From the NCBI RefSeq assembly GCF_000014285.2, contig NC_008343.2, forward strand, positions 124,001 through 188,000: DNA of 64,000 nt, given 5' to 3'. This stretch comes from Granulibacter bethesdensis CGDNIH1. GTDB lineage: Bacteria; Pseudomonadota; Alphaproteobacteria; Acetobacterales; Acetobacteraceae. The translations under genes and the position numbers were made by a program. Of the stretch, positions 36,968 to 46,516 are shown piece after piece. The notes beneath the pieces are model-generated. The model had not been told where the DNA came from. It saw nothing but the letters and a program-made list of their open reading frames with translations, and did no database searches. Every line of letters starts with the position of its first letter. The stretch's first letter is position 1.

Positions 36968-37623
36968 ACAACCTGTCCTCTCCGCCCGAGCCTTCGCACG
37001 CCATGCGGCATAGCGGGCGGAACATGCGGCTTGATCTGCGTCTGATCGCGGAGATGATCGAGCCGCGCAGCCGTGTGCTGGATATTGGCTGTGGTGACGG
37101 TGCCTTGATCGAGCATCTGATGCGCACCCGTGGCTGTGATGCACGCGGGATCGAGATCGACATGGCGGAGGCAACGCGGGCGGTCGCCCATGGCCTTTCG
37201 GTGATGCATGGTGATGCCGATGAGGATCTGGCGCATTACCCGGATGATGCGTTTGATTACGTCGTATTGTCCCGCACCCTTCAGGCCGTCGAACGCCCCC
37301 GTGAAGTGTTGCGTCAGATGTTGCGCATCGGCAGCCGGGCGCTGGTCAGCTTCCCCAATTTCGGACACTGGCAAGTGCGGCTTCAGCTGCTGGCATTGGG
37401 CAGAATGCCGATGACCGGGGCATGGAACCGCGTATGGCATGAGACCCCCAATATCCATCCCTGCACCATCCGCGATTTCTTCGAGTTGTGCGCGCAGGAA
37501 GGTTATCAGGTCGAGCAATGGCTGGCGGCGGGGGAGGCCGGTCAGCGTTCTCCGTGGCGGCGCTCGGCAAGGCTTGCCAATCTGTTCGGAGAACAGGGCC
37601 TGTTCATGCTGCGCAAGGCATGA
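36964..37623 (+). CDS. metW: Methionine biosynthesis protein MetW
   Basis: 219 residues from the ATG at 36964, overlapping the metX stop (ATGA). It is a class I SAM-methyltransferase fold: [14 protein letters not shown] (SAM-binding motif I) and [36 protein letters not shown] and [10 protein letters not shown] are MetW landmarks. MetW works with MetX in the acylation of homoserine; the mechanism is not fully settled. A terminator for the opposing glsB-like gene overlaps its stop codon. Confidence 0.94.
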
Positions 37624-37649
37624 AAAAACCCCGGCCTGACAGACCGGGG
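37623..37649 (-). terminator. Rho-independent terminator of the GlsB/YeaQ gene
   Basis: CCCCGG (37629-37634) and CCGGGG (37644-37649) form a six-base GC stem with a nine-base loop. On the minus strand the stem is followed by six T residues (37628 to 37623), the classic intrinsic terminator. It overlaps the last bases of metW and can also block read-through between the convergent genes. Confidence 0.85.
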
Positions 37650-37677
37650 CTTGAAATGCTGGCCGGGGCAGGAGCGG

Positions 37678-37941
37678 TCACACCGTATTTGATGAACGAC
37701 CGACGATGAAGCGGTAGATTGCCAGAATGATGATGGCGCCTACGACCGAGCCGATAAAGCGGGCCCCATCCTCGGGACCATACCAATGCAGGGCGCGGCC
37801 GAGCCAGGTGGCAACCAGAGAGCCGCCAATGCCCAGCAGAATGGTGACGATGATACCACCCGGATCACGTCCCGGCATGATCAGCTTGGCCACCGCCCCG
37901 ACGATCAGGCCGATGAGAATAGTCCATAGAAGTGAAAACAT
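37678..37941 (-). CDS. GlsB/YeaQ/YmgE family membrane protein
   Basis: 87 residues from the ATG at 37941, about ten bases after AAAGG; a longer frame to 37992 lacks support. Three membrane helices are visible: LLWTILIGLIVGAVAKLIM, GGIIVTILLGIGGSLVATWLG and FIGSVVGAIIILAIYRFIV. The GRDPGG loop is the family landmark. These small proteins (transglycosylase-associated in old annotations) are often stress-induced; function is unknown. A single-gene unit with its own terminator. Confidence 0.9.
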   Translation of the reverse strand: MFSLLWTILIGLIVGAVAKLIMPGRDPGGIIVTILLGIGGSLVATWLGRALHWYGPEDGARFIGSVVGAIIILAIYRFIVGRSSNTV

Positions 37942-38061
37942 TGCGGTGCGCCTTTGATGCAGGTCTCCAGACCGATCATGACGCATGAACACTGAAAAGG
38001 TTCAGCCGGGACGATGCCAGGGCTTTATGATGTCTGAACAGGGGGGGCTGCCCTGTCAGCT

Positions 38062-39558
38062 TTATGGCCCTTGAGGCGGTAGAAGAACGATCTGCTCAGC
38101 ATCCGATAGAACCTTTGGGGTGGCCGCATGCAGGATGAGCACGGCGCGCAGGCCGGGGTTGTTATCTTCAAGGCGCAGGACACCACCATGCAGTTGAGCC
38201 ACTGCCTGCACCAGAGCGAGACCAAGACCTGATCCGGGCGTGCTGCGCGCTGTTTCGCCGCGGAAAAAACGCTCTGTCGCCCGGTTGCGGTCGGCTTCCG
38301 GAATACCGGGGCCGTTATCTGCAACCAGTGCAAAAATATCTGCTCCATTACGCCAGCCGCTCAGATGGAGTGTGCCGCCGGTGGGAAGGAATTTGATGGC
38401 ATTGTCGAGCATATTCGCCAAAGCCTGTTGCAGCAGGCTGCGATCACCGAAAATCGGCAGCGGGTCGGGGCAGTCGAACACGAACAGCAGGTTTTTCTCT
38501 TCGGCCAGCGGTTCGTACAGCTCACAGAGATCGGCCAGAATGGGTTGAAGGTCCGTGCTGGCAAAGGCTGATCGTCGCGCGCCGCTTTCAATTTCCGCGA
38601 TCCGCAACAGGCCCTGAAAAATTGCGGTGACACCATCCAGATCGGCAATGGCGCGCTCGACCGCGGCTGCCAGTTGGGTGTCTTCCTCGCTATGGGTCAG
38701 CGCATCTTCCAGACGGGCGCGAACCCGGGCAATGGGGGTGCGCAGATCGTGGGCGATGGCGTTGGAGACCTGCTTCACACCCTCCATAAGACGACCGATC
38801 CGGTCCAGCATATCATTGACGGTTTCGGCCAGACGATCAAACTCGTCCCCCCGCCCGGAGAGTTTGACACGGCGGGTCAAGTTCCCGGCCCCGATGGCGG
38901 CGGCAACAGAGGAGATATCGGCCAGTGACCGCCGGAACAGTCCCCTGACCACCAAAGCCCCTGCAACGCTCAGGGCGACCACGACCACCATGGCCCAGAC
39001 CAGAGACCCGGTCAGCAGATCCCGCAGCCGTGCCCGCGCCTGTACATCGCGACCGACCAGAAGATGAAAGCCGCTGGGCAGGTCGAAGCGGCGGATGCGC
39101 GCCAGAGATTTGGTTCCAGCCCGCTGGATCGATAATTCGAACCAGGTATTGGTCGTGTTCATCTGGCTTGGCCAATGCGCCAGATTACCCGCGATTCGCC
39201 TCTGCTCGGGATCGGTTAGCAGATAGATCGCATCATCATCCAGATTTTCACTGAGACGTTCCTGAATCCCCTGCACAAGGGCAGGCAGTCCACCATCGTT
39301 CCAGCGTTCCGCCAGCCCCTGTGCATCGGTGAGAATGGCTGTCTCGGTCTGGCGGTTCAGCAGACCGGCTGTGGTCCACCAGAGAAAAACCGCCAGAGCC
39401 AGGGCGCTGATGGCGAACAGCCCCGCATAGAGCATGGCGAAGCGCACGCTGGCGGAGGGCACCAGCGAGAGATTGCGCCGGAAGGCCCGCAGCCACAGAC
39501 TCCAGCGGCGCAGCAGGGACCGCCGGGGAATGGGGGGCAAATGCCCCCTTTCAGCCAT
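38062..39558 (-). CDS. Sensor histidine kinase
   Basis: 498 residues. Two membrane segments (about 39-62 and 183-206) flank a periplasmic sensor part of about 120 residues. A HAMP linker follows, with the HisKA phosphoacceptor His270 in NAIAHDLRTPIARVR and an HATPase domain: NMLDNAIKF (N box), DNGPGIPEADR (G1) and TPGSGLGLALV (G2). The ligand is unknown. It is the third gene of an htrA-response regulator-kinase operon and overlaps the regulator gene by eight bases, so it is probably the regulator's partner and may sense envelope stress (inference). Confidence 0.95.
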   Translation of the reverse strand: MAERGHLPPIPRRSLLRRWSLWLRAFRRNLSLVPSASVRFAMLYAGLFAISALALAVFLWWTTAGLLNRQTETAILTDAQGLAERWNDGGLPALVQGIQERLSENLDDDAIYLLTDPEQRRIAGNLAHWPSQMNTTNTWFELSIQRAGTKSLARIRRFDLPSGFHLLVGRDVQARARLRDLLTGSLVWAMVVVVALSVAGALVVRGLFRRSLADISSVAAAIGAGNLTRRVKLSGRGDEFDRLAETVNDMLDRIGRLMEGVKQVSNAIAHDLRTPIARVRARLEDALTHSEEDTQLAAAVERAIADLDGVTAIFQGLLRIAEIESGARRSAFASTDLQPILADLCELYEPLAEEKNLLFVFDCPDPLPIFGDRSLLQQALANMLDNAIKFLPTGGTLHLSGWRNGADIFALVADNGPGIPEADRNRATERFFRGETARSTPGSGLGLALVQAVAQLHGGVLRLEDNNPGLRAVLILHAATPKVLSDAEQIVLLPPQGP

Positions 39559-40231
39559 CCGCCCGGAGCATATAGCCGGCGTTGCGCACGGTATGGATCA
39601 GGCTGACGGTAAAGGGCTTGTCCACTTTCTGCCGCAGGCGAGAGACATGGACGTCGATCACGTTGGTCTGTGGGTCGAAATGATAATCCCATACGCCTTC
39701 CAGCAGCATGGTGCGGGTCACGACCTGATCGGCATGGCGCATCAGGAATTCCAGCAGACGAAACTCCCGTGGCTGAAGGTCTATTTTCTGGCCGCCGCGC
39801 TTCACGCCACGGGACAGCAGATCCATTTCCAGATCGGCAACCACCAGCTTGGTGGTCGGGGCGTCGGTCTTGCCGCGTCGGGTCAGTGCTTCCACGCGGG
39901 CCAGCAGCTCCGAAAAGGCGAAGGGTTTTGAAAGGTAGTCATCGCCACCCGCTTTCAACCCTTTTACCCTCTCATCCACACCGCTGAGCGCGGAGAGAAA
40001 CAGAACCGGTGTATTGACATCCTGGCTGCGCAGGGTTTCCAGCAGGCGCAGACCATCGATGCCGCCCGGCAGCATGCGATCCAGCACGATGGCGTCGAAA
40101 TTCTCGCTGGCGGCCATGAACAGCCCGTCCCGTCCGTTATCCCGGTGCTCTACCGTATGGCCTGCCTCGCGCAGTCCTTTCACGATGAAGCCGGCTACGT
40201 CCTTATCGTCTTCAACAAGTAAAATGCGCAT
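39551..40231 (-). CDS. OmpR/PhoB-family response regulator
   Basis: 226 residues. The receiver domain has acidic pocket residues in LLVEDDKD, phospho-acceptor Asp51 (IVLDRMLPGGIDG), and the Lys in DYLSKPFAFSEL. The C-terminal winged helix (about 130-224) includes LQPREFRLLEFLM and FDPQTNVIDVHVSRLRQKVD, the DNA-recognition part. It starts three bases after the protease gene and ends within the kinase gene, so all three are one operon. Confidence 0.96.
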   Translation of the reverse strand: MRILLVEDDKDVAGFIVKGLREAGHTVEHRDNGRDGLFMAASENFDAIVLDRMLPGGIDGLRLLETLRSQDVNTPVLFLSALSGVDERVKGLKAGGDDYLSKPFAFSELLARVEALTRRGKTDAPTTKLVVADLEMDLLSRGVKRGGQKIDLQPREFRLLEFLMRHADQVVTRTMLLEGVWDYHFDPQTNVIDVHVSRLRQKVDKPFTVSLIHTVRNAGYMLRADG

Positions 40232-40234
40232 TCT

Positions 40235-41353
40235 TCAGCCTGCGTGTTCTGCCGGTCGGCGACCGACGGTGATCTCGATGTCGACGTCACGTCCCTGACG
40301 CTGTACTGTCAGGCGGGCAGTGCTGCCGGGGGGGATGGCGGCAATGGCGCGGATCAGACTGCGGGCGCTCTGCACGGCAGCACCGTTGACAGCCTCTACC
40401 AGATCGCCGGCACGAAGCCCACTCCGCGCCGCCGGTCCATTTTTGTCGACACTGGCGATCAGCACGCCTGCCATATCGGTCTGGCTGGAATCCTCAACGG
40501 CGACCCCCAGCCAGCCGCGGTCGATATGGCCTTTGCTGCGCAGGATTTCCACCACATGGGCGGCCAACTCGGCAGGGATGGCGAAGCCGATTCCGACCGA
40601 GCCGCCAGTAGGGGAGACGATGGCGGTGTTCAGCCCGACCACCTGCCCGGCCATATTGAAAGTCGGGCCGCCGGAATTGCCGGGATTGATGGGCGCATCA
40701 AGCTGCAGAAAATCGTCGAACGGGCCTGCCCCGATGTCGCGCCCGCGAGCGGATACGATCCCCGCCGTGACGGACCCGCCCAGCCCGAAAGGATTCCCGG
40801 CGGCGAGAATCCAGTCCCCGACCTCCACCACATGGCTGTCGCCCCATGTGACATAGGGCAGCGGGCGGCTGGTATTCACCTTGATGACGGCAATATCGGT
40901 CAGATCGTCAATCCCCAGCACGCGGGCCGGAAGTTCCGAACCGTCGGAGAGGGAAACAATGATGCGGTCGGCATGTCCGACCACATGGTTGTTGGTGATG
41001 ATGATGCCCGATGGATCAAGGATGAAGCCCGATCCCGCCCCCATGACCTGTTCCCTCCGTCCACGCAGTTTGTCGCGAAACTGCTTTTCGAACGGGGTGC
41101 CTTTCAGCTCTGGCGGCATCTGCGCCAGTGCTTCCTGTGGCGAGAGCGATTCGGTAACGGCGATATTCACCACGGCCGGCATGATTTTCTTGACCAGCGG
41201 GGCAAAGCTGTCCGGTGCCGTGCGAGCCTGACAGGCGCTGGTGGACAGCAGCATTGCCGCCAGTATGACGGTGCAGAAAGCACGGCGGCGATTTGAGCGG
41301 CCATTGAGGCGGCTATGAGATAGCCGTGACCGGTCAGGCTTGGAAAACGGCAT
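40235..41353 (-). CDS. HtrA/DegP-like periplasmic serine protease with a single PDZ domain
   Basis: 372 residues. A basic N-terminus and hydrophobic segment (AFCTVILAAMLLSTSAC) export or anchor the protein. The trypsin-like triad is His123 (TNNHVV), Asp153 (LTDIAVIKV) and Ser227 (GNSGGPTF). One PDZ domain follows (about 270-360), so it resembles DegS/HhoB rather than two-PDZ DegP. It would degrade or sense misfolded envelope proteins. The gene is first in an operon with a response regulator and sensor kinase. Confidence 0.93.
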   Translation of the reverse strand: MPFSKPDRSRLSHSRLNGRSNRRRAFCTVILAAMLLSTSACQARTAPDSFAPLVKKIMPAVVNIAVTESLSPQEALAQMPPELKGTPFEKQFRDKLRGRREQVMGAGSGFILDPSGIIITNNHVVGHADRIIVSLSDGSELPARVLGIDDLTDIAVIKVNTSRPLPYVTWGDSHVVEVGDWILAAGNPFGLGGSVTAGIVSARGRDIGAGPFDDFLQLDAPINPGNSGGPTFNMAGQVVGLNTAIVSPTGGSVGIGFAIPAELAAHVVEILRSKGHIDRGWLGVAVEDSSQTDMAGVLIASVDKNGPAARSGLRAGDLVEAVNGAAVQSARSLIRAIAAIPPGSTARLTVQRQGRDVDIEITVGRRPAEHAG

Positions 41354-41406
41354 GCAATCAGAAACCTTAAGAATCTGTCATCCTAAGCGTAACCCACATT
41401 CGATCC

Positions 41407-41443
41407 CCTGGCGTCAAGCCTTCAGCGCCAGGACAAAATTTTT
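41407..41443. terminator. Inverted repeat after hrpB, possible terminator
   Basis: CCTGGCG (41407-41413) and CGCCAGG (41426-41432) form a seven-base stem with a twelve-base loop. A short run AAAATTTTT follows on the plus strand (41435-41443). It sits between the hrpB stop and the htrA start. On the minus strand, where the neighbours are transcribed, there is no T-run right after the stem, so terminator activity is uncertain. Confidence 0.3.
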
Positions 41444-41498
41444 CCTGAAATTTTTATGATCGGTTTTGCCGCTCCCTCTGCAGCGGAGGGGGTGAAAT

Positions 41499-43934
41499 TC
41501 AACCTTCTGCCGGATTTTCCGGCCAGCGATGCCGGGGATAGCGCCCGCGCATGTCGCGGCGGACATCGGCCCAGCCTCCCTGCCAGAAACCGGCCAGGTC
41601 GGCGGTAATGGCCACCGGCCTGCCGGCGGGTGAGAGCAATGCCAGTCGCAGCGGAATACGTCCACCGGCCAGTTGCGGCGTGTGCTGCAACCCGTAGAAA
41701 GCCTGCGCCCGGGCGGAGGCAACCGGTACAGGCTGCAGATAATCCACGCCTGCGCGGGCATTCCCGGCCAGGGCAAGATGGGTGGGCATCTCCTTGTCCA
41801 GACGCTGGGCCAGTTGCCATGGCATGACGGCCCGCAGCATGGCGGCTACATCGAGGGAGGCTGGTTTAACGCCTTGTCCCAGCCATCCGCCGAGCCAGTC
41901 CGGGGCGGTGGCGGTCAGAGCATCATCGGACCAGTCCGGCCAGTCTTTGTCCGGTTCCAATGTGCGCATCAGCTCTACCCGGGCGCGTAGCTGCCGGGCG
42001 GTATCGCTCCAGACCAGAGCGGCGAAGGCGGCCTGTGCCATAGCGTCGGAGGCACCGGGATGGGCGGCAGGATCGGCTTTCTCCAGACGATCTTCCAGCA
42101 CCAGCGCGCCCAGACGCAGCTTGCGGCGGATATAGACCGTGCCGCTGGTGGAATCATGCATCGTTTCGGTCGTTTCATGGGCAAGGTCGCGCAGGGTTTC
42201 GACCTCGACCGGCACGGCCAGCCGGATACGCGGTGCTGTTTTCACTTCCAGCGAGGCGACAGCGAGTAATCGGCATCGGGCAAGGGGATCATTCACGGCT
42301 ATTTTTGCTCCGCCTCCGCCGGAGAAACGGAAGCTGCCTGCCTCTCCCCGTGCCTGTGCGACCCGGTCCGGGAAAGCGGCTACAATCAGCCTGGCCACGG
42401 CATCAGGCCCTGCCTCGCTGGCTTCCGCCGGAGCGGGGCTGGCGATAGCGGGGCTGGCGGTTTTCAGACGGCGGCGATACTGGGCCGCCGTCTGGCGGAT
42501 ACGGGCCAGCGCTCCGCGATCGGCCGCAGGATCCTCATGGCGCAGGGCCTCCAGCCGCAGCATGAGGTCGGCGGGGGCATCCGGGTTGCGGAACGGGTCC
42601 CGTTCCTCCAGCAAGGCGGCAATATCGGCGGCCAGCAGGCGCTCTGGAAGGGTGCGGGCAGCCAGCATCATGGCAGCCAGCCTGGGATGAGCGCCGATCC
42701 GGGCCATCTGCCGACCCGCTTCCGTGATGCGGCCTTCAGGATCGAGGGCACCGAGATCACCCAACAGCGACCGTGCCGCCGCCACCGCGCCATCAGGGGG
42801 AGCATCCGGAAACGGCAGGTCGGAGGGTGATGCGCCCCAGCCCGCGCAATCCAGCACCAGCCCGGACAGTTCGGCCTCCAGAATTTCAGGCCGGTCGAAG
42901 GGTGCCATGCCCCGCTCCATAGCCTGACTCCAGAGCCGGATCGCGATACCCGGCGCTTCACGACCGGCGCGTCCCGATCGCTGGGCGGCGGCGGCACGGC
43001 TGATGCGCAGGGTTGCCAGCCGGGTCAGACCGGTCGAAGTGTCGAGACGCGGCGCACGACGCCAGCCGCTATCCACCACGATCCGTACACCCGGAACAGT
43101 GAGGGAGGTTTCGGCAATCGAGGTCGCCAGCACAACGCGCCGTCCCCCATTTTCCAGTGGACGAAGGGCGCGATCCTGCTCGGCAGGTGGCAGATCGCCA
43201 TGCAGCGGCAGCACGGTGGCGCCACACCCATCCAGCATGGATTGCACGCGGCGGATTTCTCCCATCCCGGGCAGGAAGGCCAGCAGATCACCCTGATGAT
43301 CGGACAGAGCCACCCTGACCGCGCGCGCCGTGGCCTCGGGGATGTCGCGCAAATGGGTCAGGTCGCGCGCGCTATGGGTGATGCCGACCGGATGGGCCTG
43401 TCCGGCGCTTTCGACGATGCCGGCCTGCATCAGGGTCGAAAGGCGTGCACCATCCGCGGTGGCCGACATAGCCAGCAGCCGCAATTCGGGCCGCAAGGCG
43501 CGTTGCAGGTCCAGACAGAAGGCGAGGGCGATATCCGCATCCAGACTGCGTTCGTGGATTTCGTCGAGGATGACCAGATCCACCCCCTCCAGCCCCGGAT
43601 CGGATTGCAGACGGCGGACCAGCAGCCCTTCCGTTATCACCTCGATCCTTGTGGCATCGGAGACGGCGCTGTCGGTCCGTGTGCGGTAGCCGACCAACTC
43701 TCCCGGTTTCTGCCCGATCAGTGACGCCATGCGTGCAGCAGCGGCGCGGGCGGCCAGACGACGTGGCTCCAGCATCACGATGCGTTGGAAAGGCCCTTCC
43801 TCGCCGAGCAGAAACAGCGGAACGGTCGTGGTCTTGCCCGCACCCGGCGGTGCGACCAGAACCGCGTTGCCCCGGATCAGGGTTTCGCGCAACGCGGGCA
43901 GGACATGTTTGACCGGAAGATCGGAGACGCTCAT
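41499..43934 (-). CDS. hrpB: ATP-dependent helicase HrpB
   Basis: 811 residues from the ATG at 43934, where the conserved part begins (MSVSDLPVKHVLPALRETL). It is a DExH helicase of superfamily 2: Walker A PPGAGKTTTVP, DEIH in VILDEIHERSLDADIAL, MSATADG, and motif VI QRSGRAGREAPG. HA2 and HrpB C-terminal domains complete the protein. It is probably an RNA helicase; its cellular job is poorly known. Divergent from the DsbD-type gene, with about 75 bases between the start codons. Confidence 0.95.
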   Translation of the reverse strand: MSVSDLPVKHVLPALRETLIRGNAVLVAPPGAGKTTTVPLFLLGEEGPFQRIVMLEPRRLAARAAAARMASLIGQKPGELVGYRTRTDSAVSDATRIEVITEGLLVRRLQSDPGLEGVDLVILDEIHERSLDADIALAFCLDLQRALRPELRLLAMSATADGARLSTLMQAGIVESAGQAHPVGITHSARDLTHLRDIPEATARAVRVALSDHQGDLLAFLPGMGEIRRVQSMLDGCGATVLPLHGDLPPAEQDRALRPLENGGRRVVLATSIAETSLTVPGVRIVVDSGWRRAPRLDTSTGLTRLATLRISRAAAAQRSGRAGREAPGIAIRLWSQAMERGMAPFDRPEILEAELSGLVLDCAGWGASPSDLPFPDAPPDGAVAAARSLLGDLGALDPEGRITEAGRQMARIGAHPRLAAMMLAARTLPERLLAADIAALLEERDPFRNPDAPADLMLRLEALRHEDPAADRGALARIRQTAAQYRRRLKTASPAIASPAPAEASEAGPDAVARLIVAAFPDRVAQARGEAGSFRFSGGGGAKIAVNDPLARCRLLAVASLEVKTAPRIRLAVPVEVETLRDLAHETTETMHDSTSGTVYIRRKLRLGALVLEDRLEKADPAAHPGASDAMAQAAFAALVWSDTARQLRARVELMRTLEPDKDWPDWSDDALTATAPDWLGGWLGQGVKPASLDVAAMLRAVMPWQLAQRLDKEMPTHLALAGNARAGVDYLQPVPVASARAQAFYGLQHTPQLAGGRIPLRLALLSPAGRPVAITADLAGFWQGGWADVRRDMRGRYPRHRWPENPAEG

Positions 43935-44010
43935 GGTCCGCCCCATATCACGGCGTGCCGGGAAACAAAGCCCCGGTCGCATCATGAAAACATGTTATCC
44001 GGGCCTGATC

Positions 44011-45786
44011 ATGCGCTTTCTTCTGTCTGTGCTGGGTGTCTGTCTGTCGCTGCTTTATGGGAGTTCTCCGGCTTATGCGCTGGAAAGCGCGCCGGTCAGC
44101 AGTCCTCATGCGACGGTGACGCTGATGAGCGATGCGGACAGCTACACGTCCGGTCATCCATTTCGGCTCGGGCTGCAATTCAGGATGGCTCCCGGCTGGC
44201 ATATTTATGGCAAGGATCCCGGCGATTCGGGACTGCCGCCGGAACTGACCTTTACCCTGCCATCCGGCGTCACGGCCGGGCCTGTCGACTGGCCGCCGAC
44301 CATGCAGTTGAAAGAAGGCCCTCTCAGGGTCAATGCTTATCAGGGAACGGTCGTGCTGCCGGTCACGATTGATCCGCACGGAGCGCGTGGCCCGATCGAG
44401 ATTGATCTTCAGGCCAACTGGCTGATCTGTCAGACCATCTGTGTGCCGGAAGAGGGCCATTTTCACCTGACTTTACTGGAAGGCCAGGGAGGGGAAGGTT
44501 CTTCTGCCAGTCCCCTTTCCGGACAGGTATCTCAGCCGCAGCCCAGTGATACATCTTCCCTGCCGATGGTGCTGTTGTTTGCGGTACTGGGTGGGCTGAT
44601 CCTCAATCTGATGCCCTGTGTCTTTCCGGTGCTGGCCATGAAAGCGCTGGCTCTGGCCCGCCTTGGCAGCGGTGAGAGAGCGGCCGTACGCAGCCATGCT
44701 GTGGCTTATACGGCGGGTGTTCTGCTGGCTTTTCTGGCGCTGGGGATGATGGCGATCGGCCTGCGCCATGCCGGGGCGGCGGTGGGGTGGGGGTTCCAGT
44801 TCGCCTCACCGGTTTTCGTGACAGGGATGGCGTGGCTGCTGATGGCGGTGGGGCTGAATCTGTCCGGGGTTTATCAGATTGGCGCACGGATGGTCGGCAC
44901 AGGTCATACACTGAGCAGCCGGGATGGCCTGTCCGGGAGCTTCTTCACGGGCCTGTTGGCGGTTGTGGTGGCCACGCCCTGCACGGCTCCGTTCATGGGG
45001 TTGGCTCTGGCCGTGGCATTGAACGCGCCGGCTGTGACCATGCTGACGATCCTGCTGGCCATGGGGCTGGGGCTGGCCCTGCCTTACCTGCTGGTGGCGA
45101 TTTTTCCGCAGCTGGTTGCCGCCATGCCGAAGCCCGGTCGCTGGATGGAGGTTTTGAAGCAGGCGCTGGCTTTTCCGGTCTATGCCTCGGTCTGCTGGCT
45201 GGTCTGGGTGATCGCGCAGGAAGCTGGGGCCAACGGGGTGCTGATTGTGGGGGAAGGGCTGACCGCCATCGCTTTTGCCGCCTGGGTCTGGGGAGTCGCA
45301 CAATTCGGGAGTGGCGTGCGCAGCCTGGTCGGACGTGGGCTGGCGATATTGGCGATTGGAATCAGCCTGCTTCTGTTACAACGCCTGCATCAGGCGTCCG
45401 GATTGGCTGTAGCCGATGTGGCCGGCACCACGATGGCAGAGCGGCAGGGGGCCGAGCCTTTTTCAAGGGCGCGTCTGGATGCATTACGGGCGGAAGGGAG
45501 GCCGGTTTTCGTCAACCTGACCGCCGCATGGTGCGTTACTTGCCTGGTGAATGAGCAGGTTGCTCTCAGTAATCATACAGTCAAGGAAGCGTTCCGGAAT
45601 GGCGGCGTCGCCTATCTGCTGGGTGACTGGACCCGTCAGGACCGTAAATTGACGGCGTTTCTGCGCGACCATGGACGGGATGGTGTGCCGCTTTATCTGT
45701 TCTATCCGGCGGGTGGCGGTGATCCCGTAACCCTTCCGCAGCTTCTGACGCCGGAAATCGTCATCAACGCCGTCAGGGCGCGGTAA
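44011..45786 (+). CDS. DsbD-type thiol:disulfide interchange protein
   Basis: 591 residues from the ATG at 44011 (an ATG at 43984 is in frame; neither has a clear Shine-Dalgarno). A signal peptide (to SSPAYA) leads into a periplasmic DsbD alpha-like domain with the cysteine pair in WLICQTICVPEE. Eight membrane segments follow, with the electron-relay cysteines in NLMPCVFPVLAMK and ATPCTAPFMG. A C-terminal thioredoxin-like domain has AAWCVTCLVN. It moves electrons from cytoplasmic thioredoxin to periplasmic proteins such as TlpA-type reductases. Confidence 0.93.
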   Translation: MRFLLSVLGVCLSLLYGSSPAYALESAPVSSPHATVTLMSDADSYTSGHPFRLGLQFRMAPGWHIYGKDPGDSGLPPELTFTLPSGVTAGPVDWPPTMQLKEGPLRVNAYQGTVVLPVTIDPHGARGPIEIDLQANWLICQTICVPEEGHFHLTLLEGQGGEGSSASPLSGQVSQPQPSDTSSLPMVLLFAVLGGLILNLMPCVFPVLAMKALALARLGSGERAAVRSHAVAYTAGVLLAFLALGMMAIGLRHAGAAVGWGFQFASPVFVTGMAWLLMAVGLNLSGVYQIGARMVGTGHTLSSRDGLSGSFFTGLLAVVVATPCTAPFMGLALAVALNAPAVTMLTILLAMGLGLALPYLLVAIFPQLVAAMPKPGRWMEVLKQALAFPVYASVCWLVWVIAQEAGANGVLIVGEGLTAIAFAAWVWGVAQFGSGVRSLVGRGLAILAIGISLLLLQRLHQASGLAVADVAGTTMAERQGAEPFSRARLDALRAEGRPVFVNLTAAWCVTCLVNEQVALSNHTVKEAFRNGGVAYLLGDWTRQDRKLTAFLRDHGRDGVPLYLFYPAGGGDPVTLPQLLTPEIVINAVRAR

Positions 45787-45810
45787 CGTTTTCCGGCGCT
45801 GAGCCGAAGA

Positions 45811-46371
45811 TCAGGCTTCCACCTGCTCCACCGCCAGAACTTCCGGCACGTAATGCCGCAGCATATTCTCGATCCCGTGCTTGAGAGTCGCGCGGGAGGA
45901 AGGGCATCCGCTGCATGCACCCTGCATATGCAGCAGCACAACGCCGTCGCGATAGCCGCGGAATACGATGTCTCCGCCATCTCCGGCGACGGCCGGGCGG
46001 ACCCGGGTATCCAGCAATTCCTTGATCTGATCGACGATTTCGCGATCTTCCGGGCGGATATCCTCCTCCAGCACGTCGGAGGGGGTATCATTCAGCACCG
46101 GACGGCCTGTGACGAAATGATCCATCAGCGCGGCCAGGACCTGCGGCTTCAGTTCCGGCCATTCGACATCGGAGGATTTGGTCACGGTGACGAAATCCGC
46201 GCCGAGAAAAACGCGTGCAATGCCCGGCAGTTCGAACAACGCCAGCGCGAGCGGGCTGCGCTGGGCGGTGGCAGCAGAGGCAAAATCCGCCGTTCCACCC
46301 GGCATGACATCCCGGCCGGGCAGGAATTTCAGGGTGGCGGGATTGGGCGTGCCCTCGGTTTCGATGAACAT
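45811..46371 (-). CDS. nfuA: NifU-family iron-sulfur cluster carrier (Nfu)
   Basis: 186 residues. The N-terminal Nfu domain begins MFIETEGTPNPATLKFLPG; the C-terminal NifU domain has the cluster-binding CxxC in GACSGCPSSRATLKHGIE. It carries 4Fe-4S clusters from the assembly scaffold to targets such as MiaB or lipoyl synthase. The gene lies 145 bases downstream of metH on the same strand and converges on the DsbD-type gene. A small GGGCC/GGCCC repeat (46452-46466) is the only structure seen in the gap to metH. Confidence 0.94.
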   Translation of the reverse strand: MFIETEGTPNPATLKFLPGRDVMPGGTADFASAATAQRSPLALALFELPGIARVFLGADFVTVTKSSDVEWPELKPQVLAALMDHFVTGRPVLNDTPSDVLEEDIRPEDREIVDQIKELLDTRVRPAVAGDGGDIVFRGYRDGVVLLHMQGACSGCPSSRATLKHGIENMLRHYVPEVLAVEQVEA

Positions 46372-46516
46372 GCAGATCTCCGGACGTCAGGAATATGGAC
46401 TTTTTCAGTCCTGTTACCGGAGTAGATCGTCTGTTTGCCGTCTGAACGCAAGGGCCGTACTGGCCCCTGCGCATCAGGCCCGCGCAACGGGAATGTGTGA
46501 GCGGGTCTGTTCCTGC

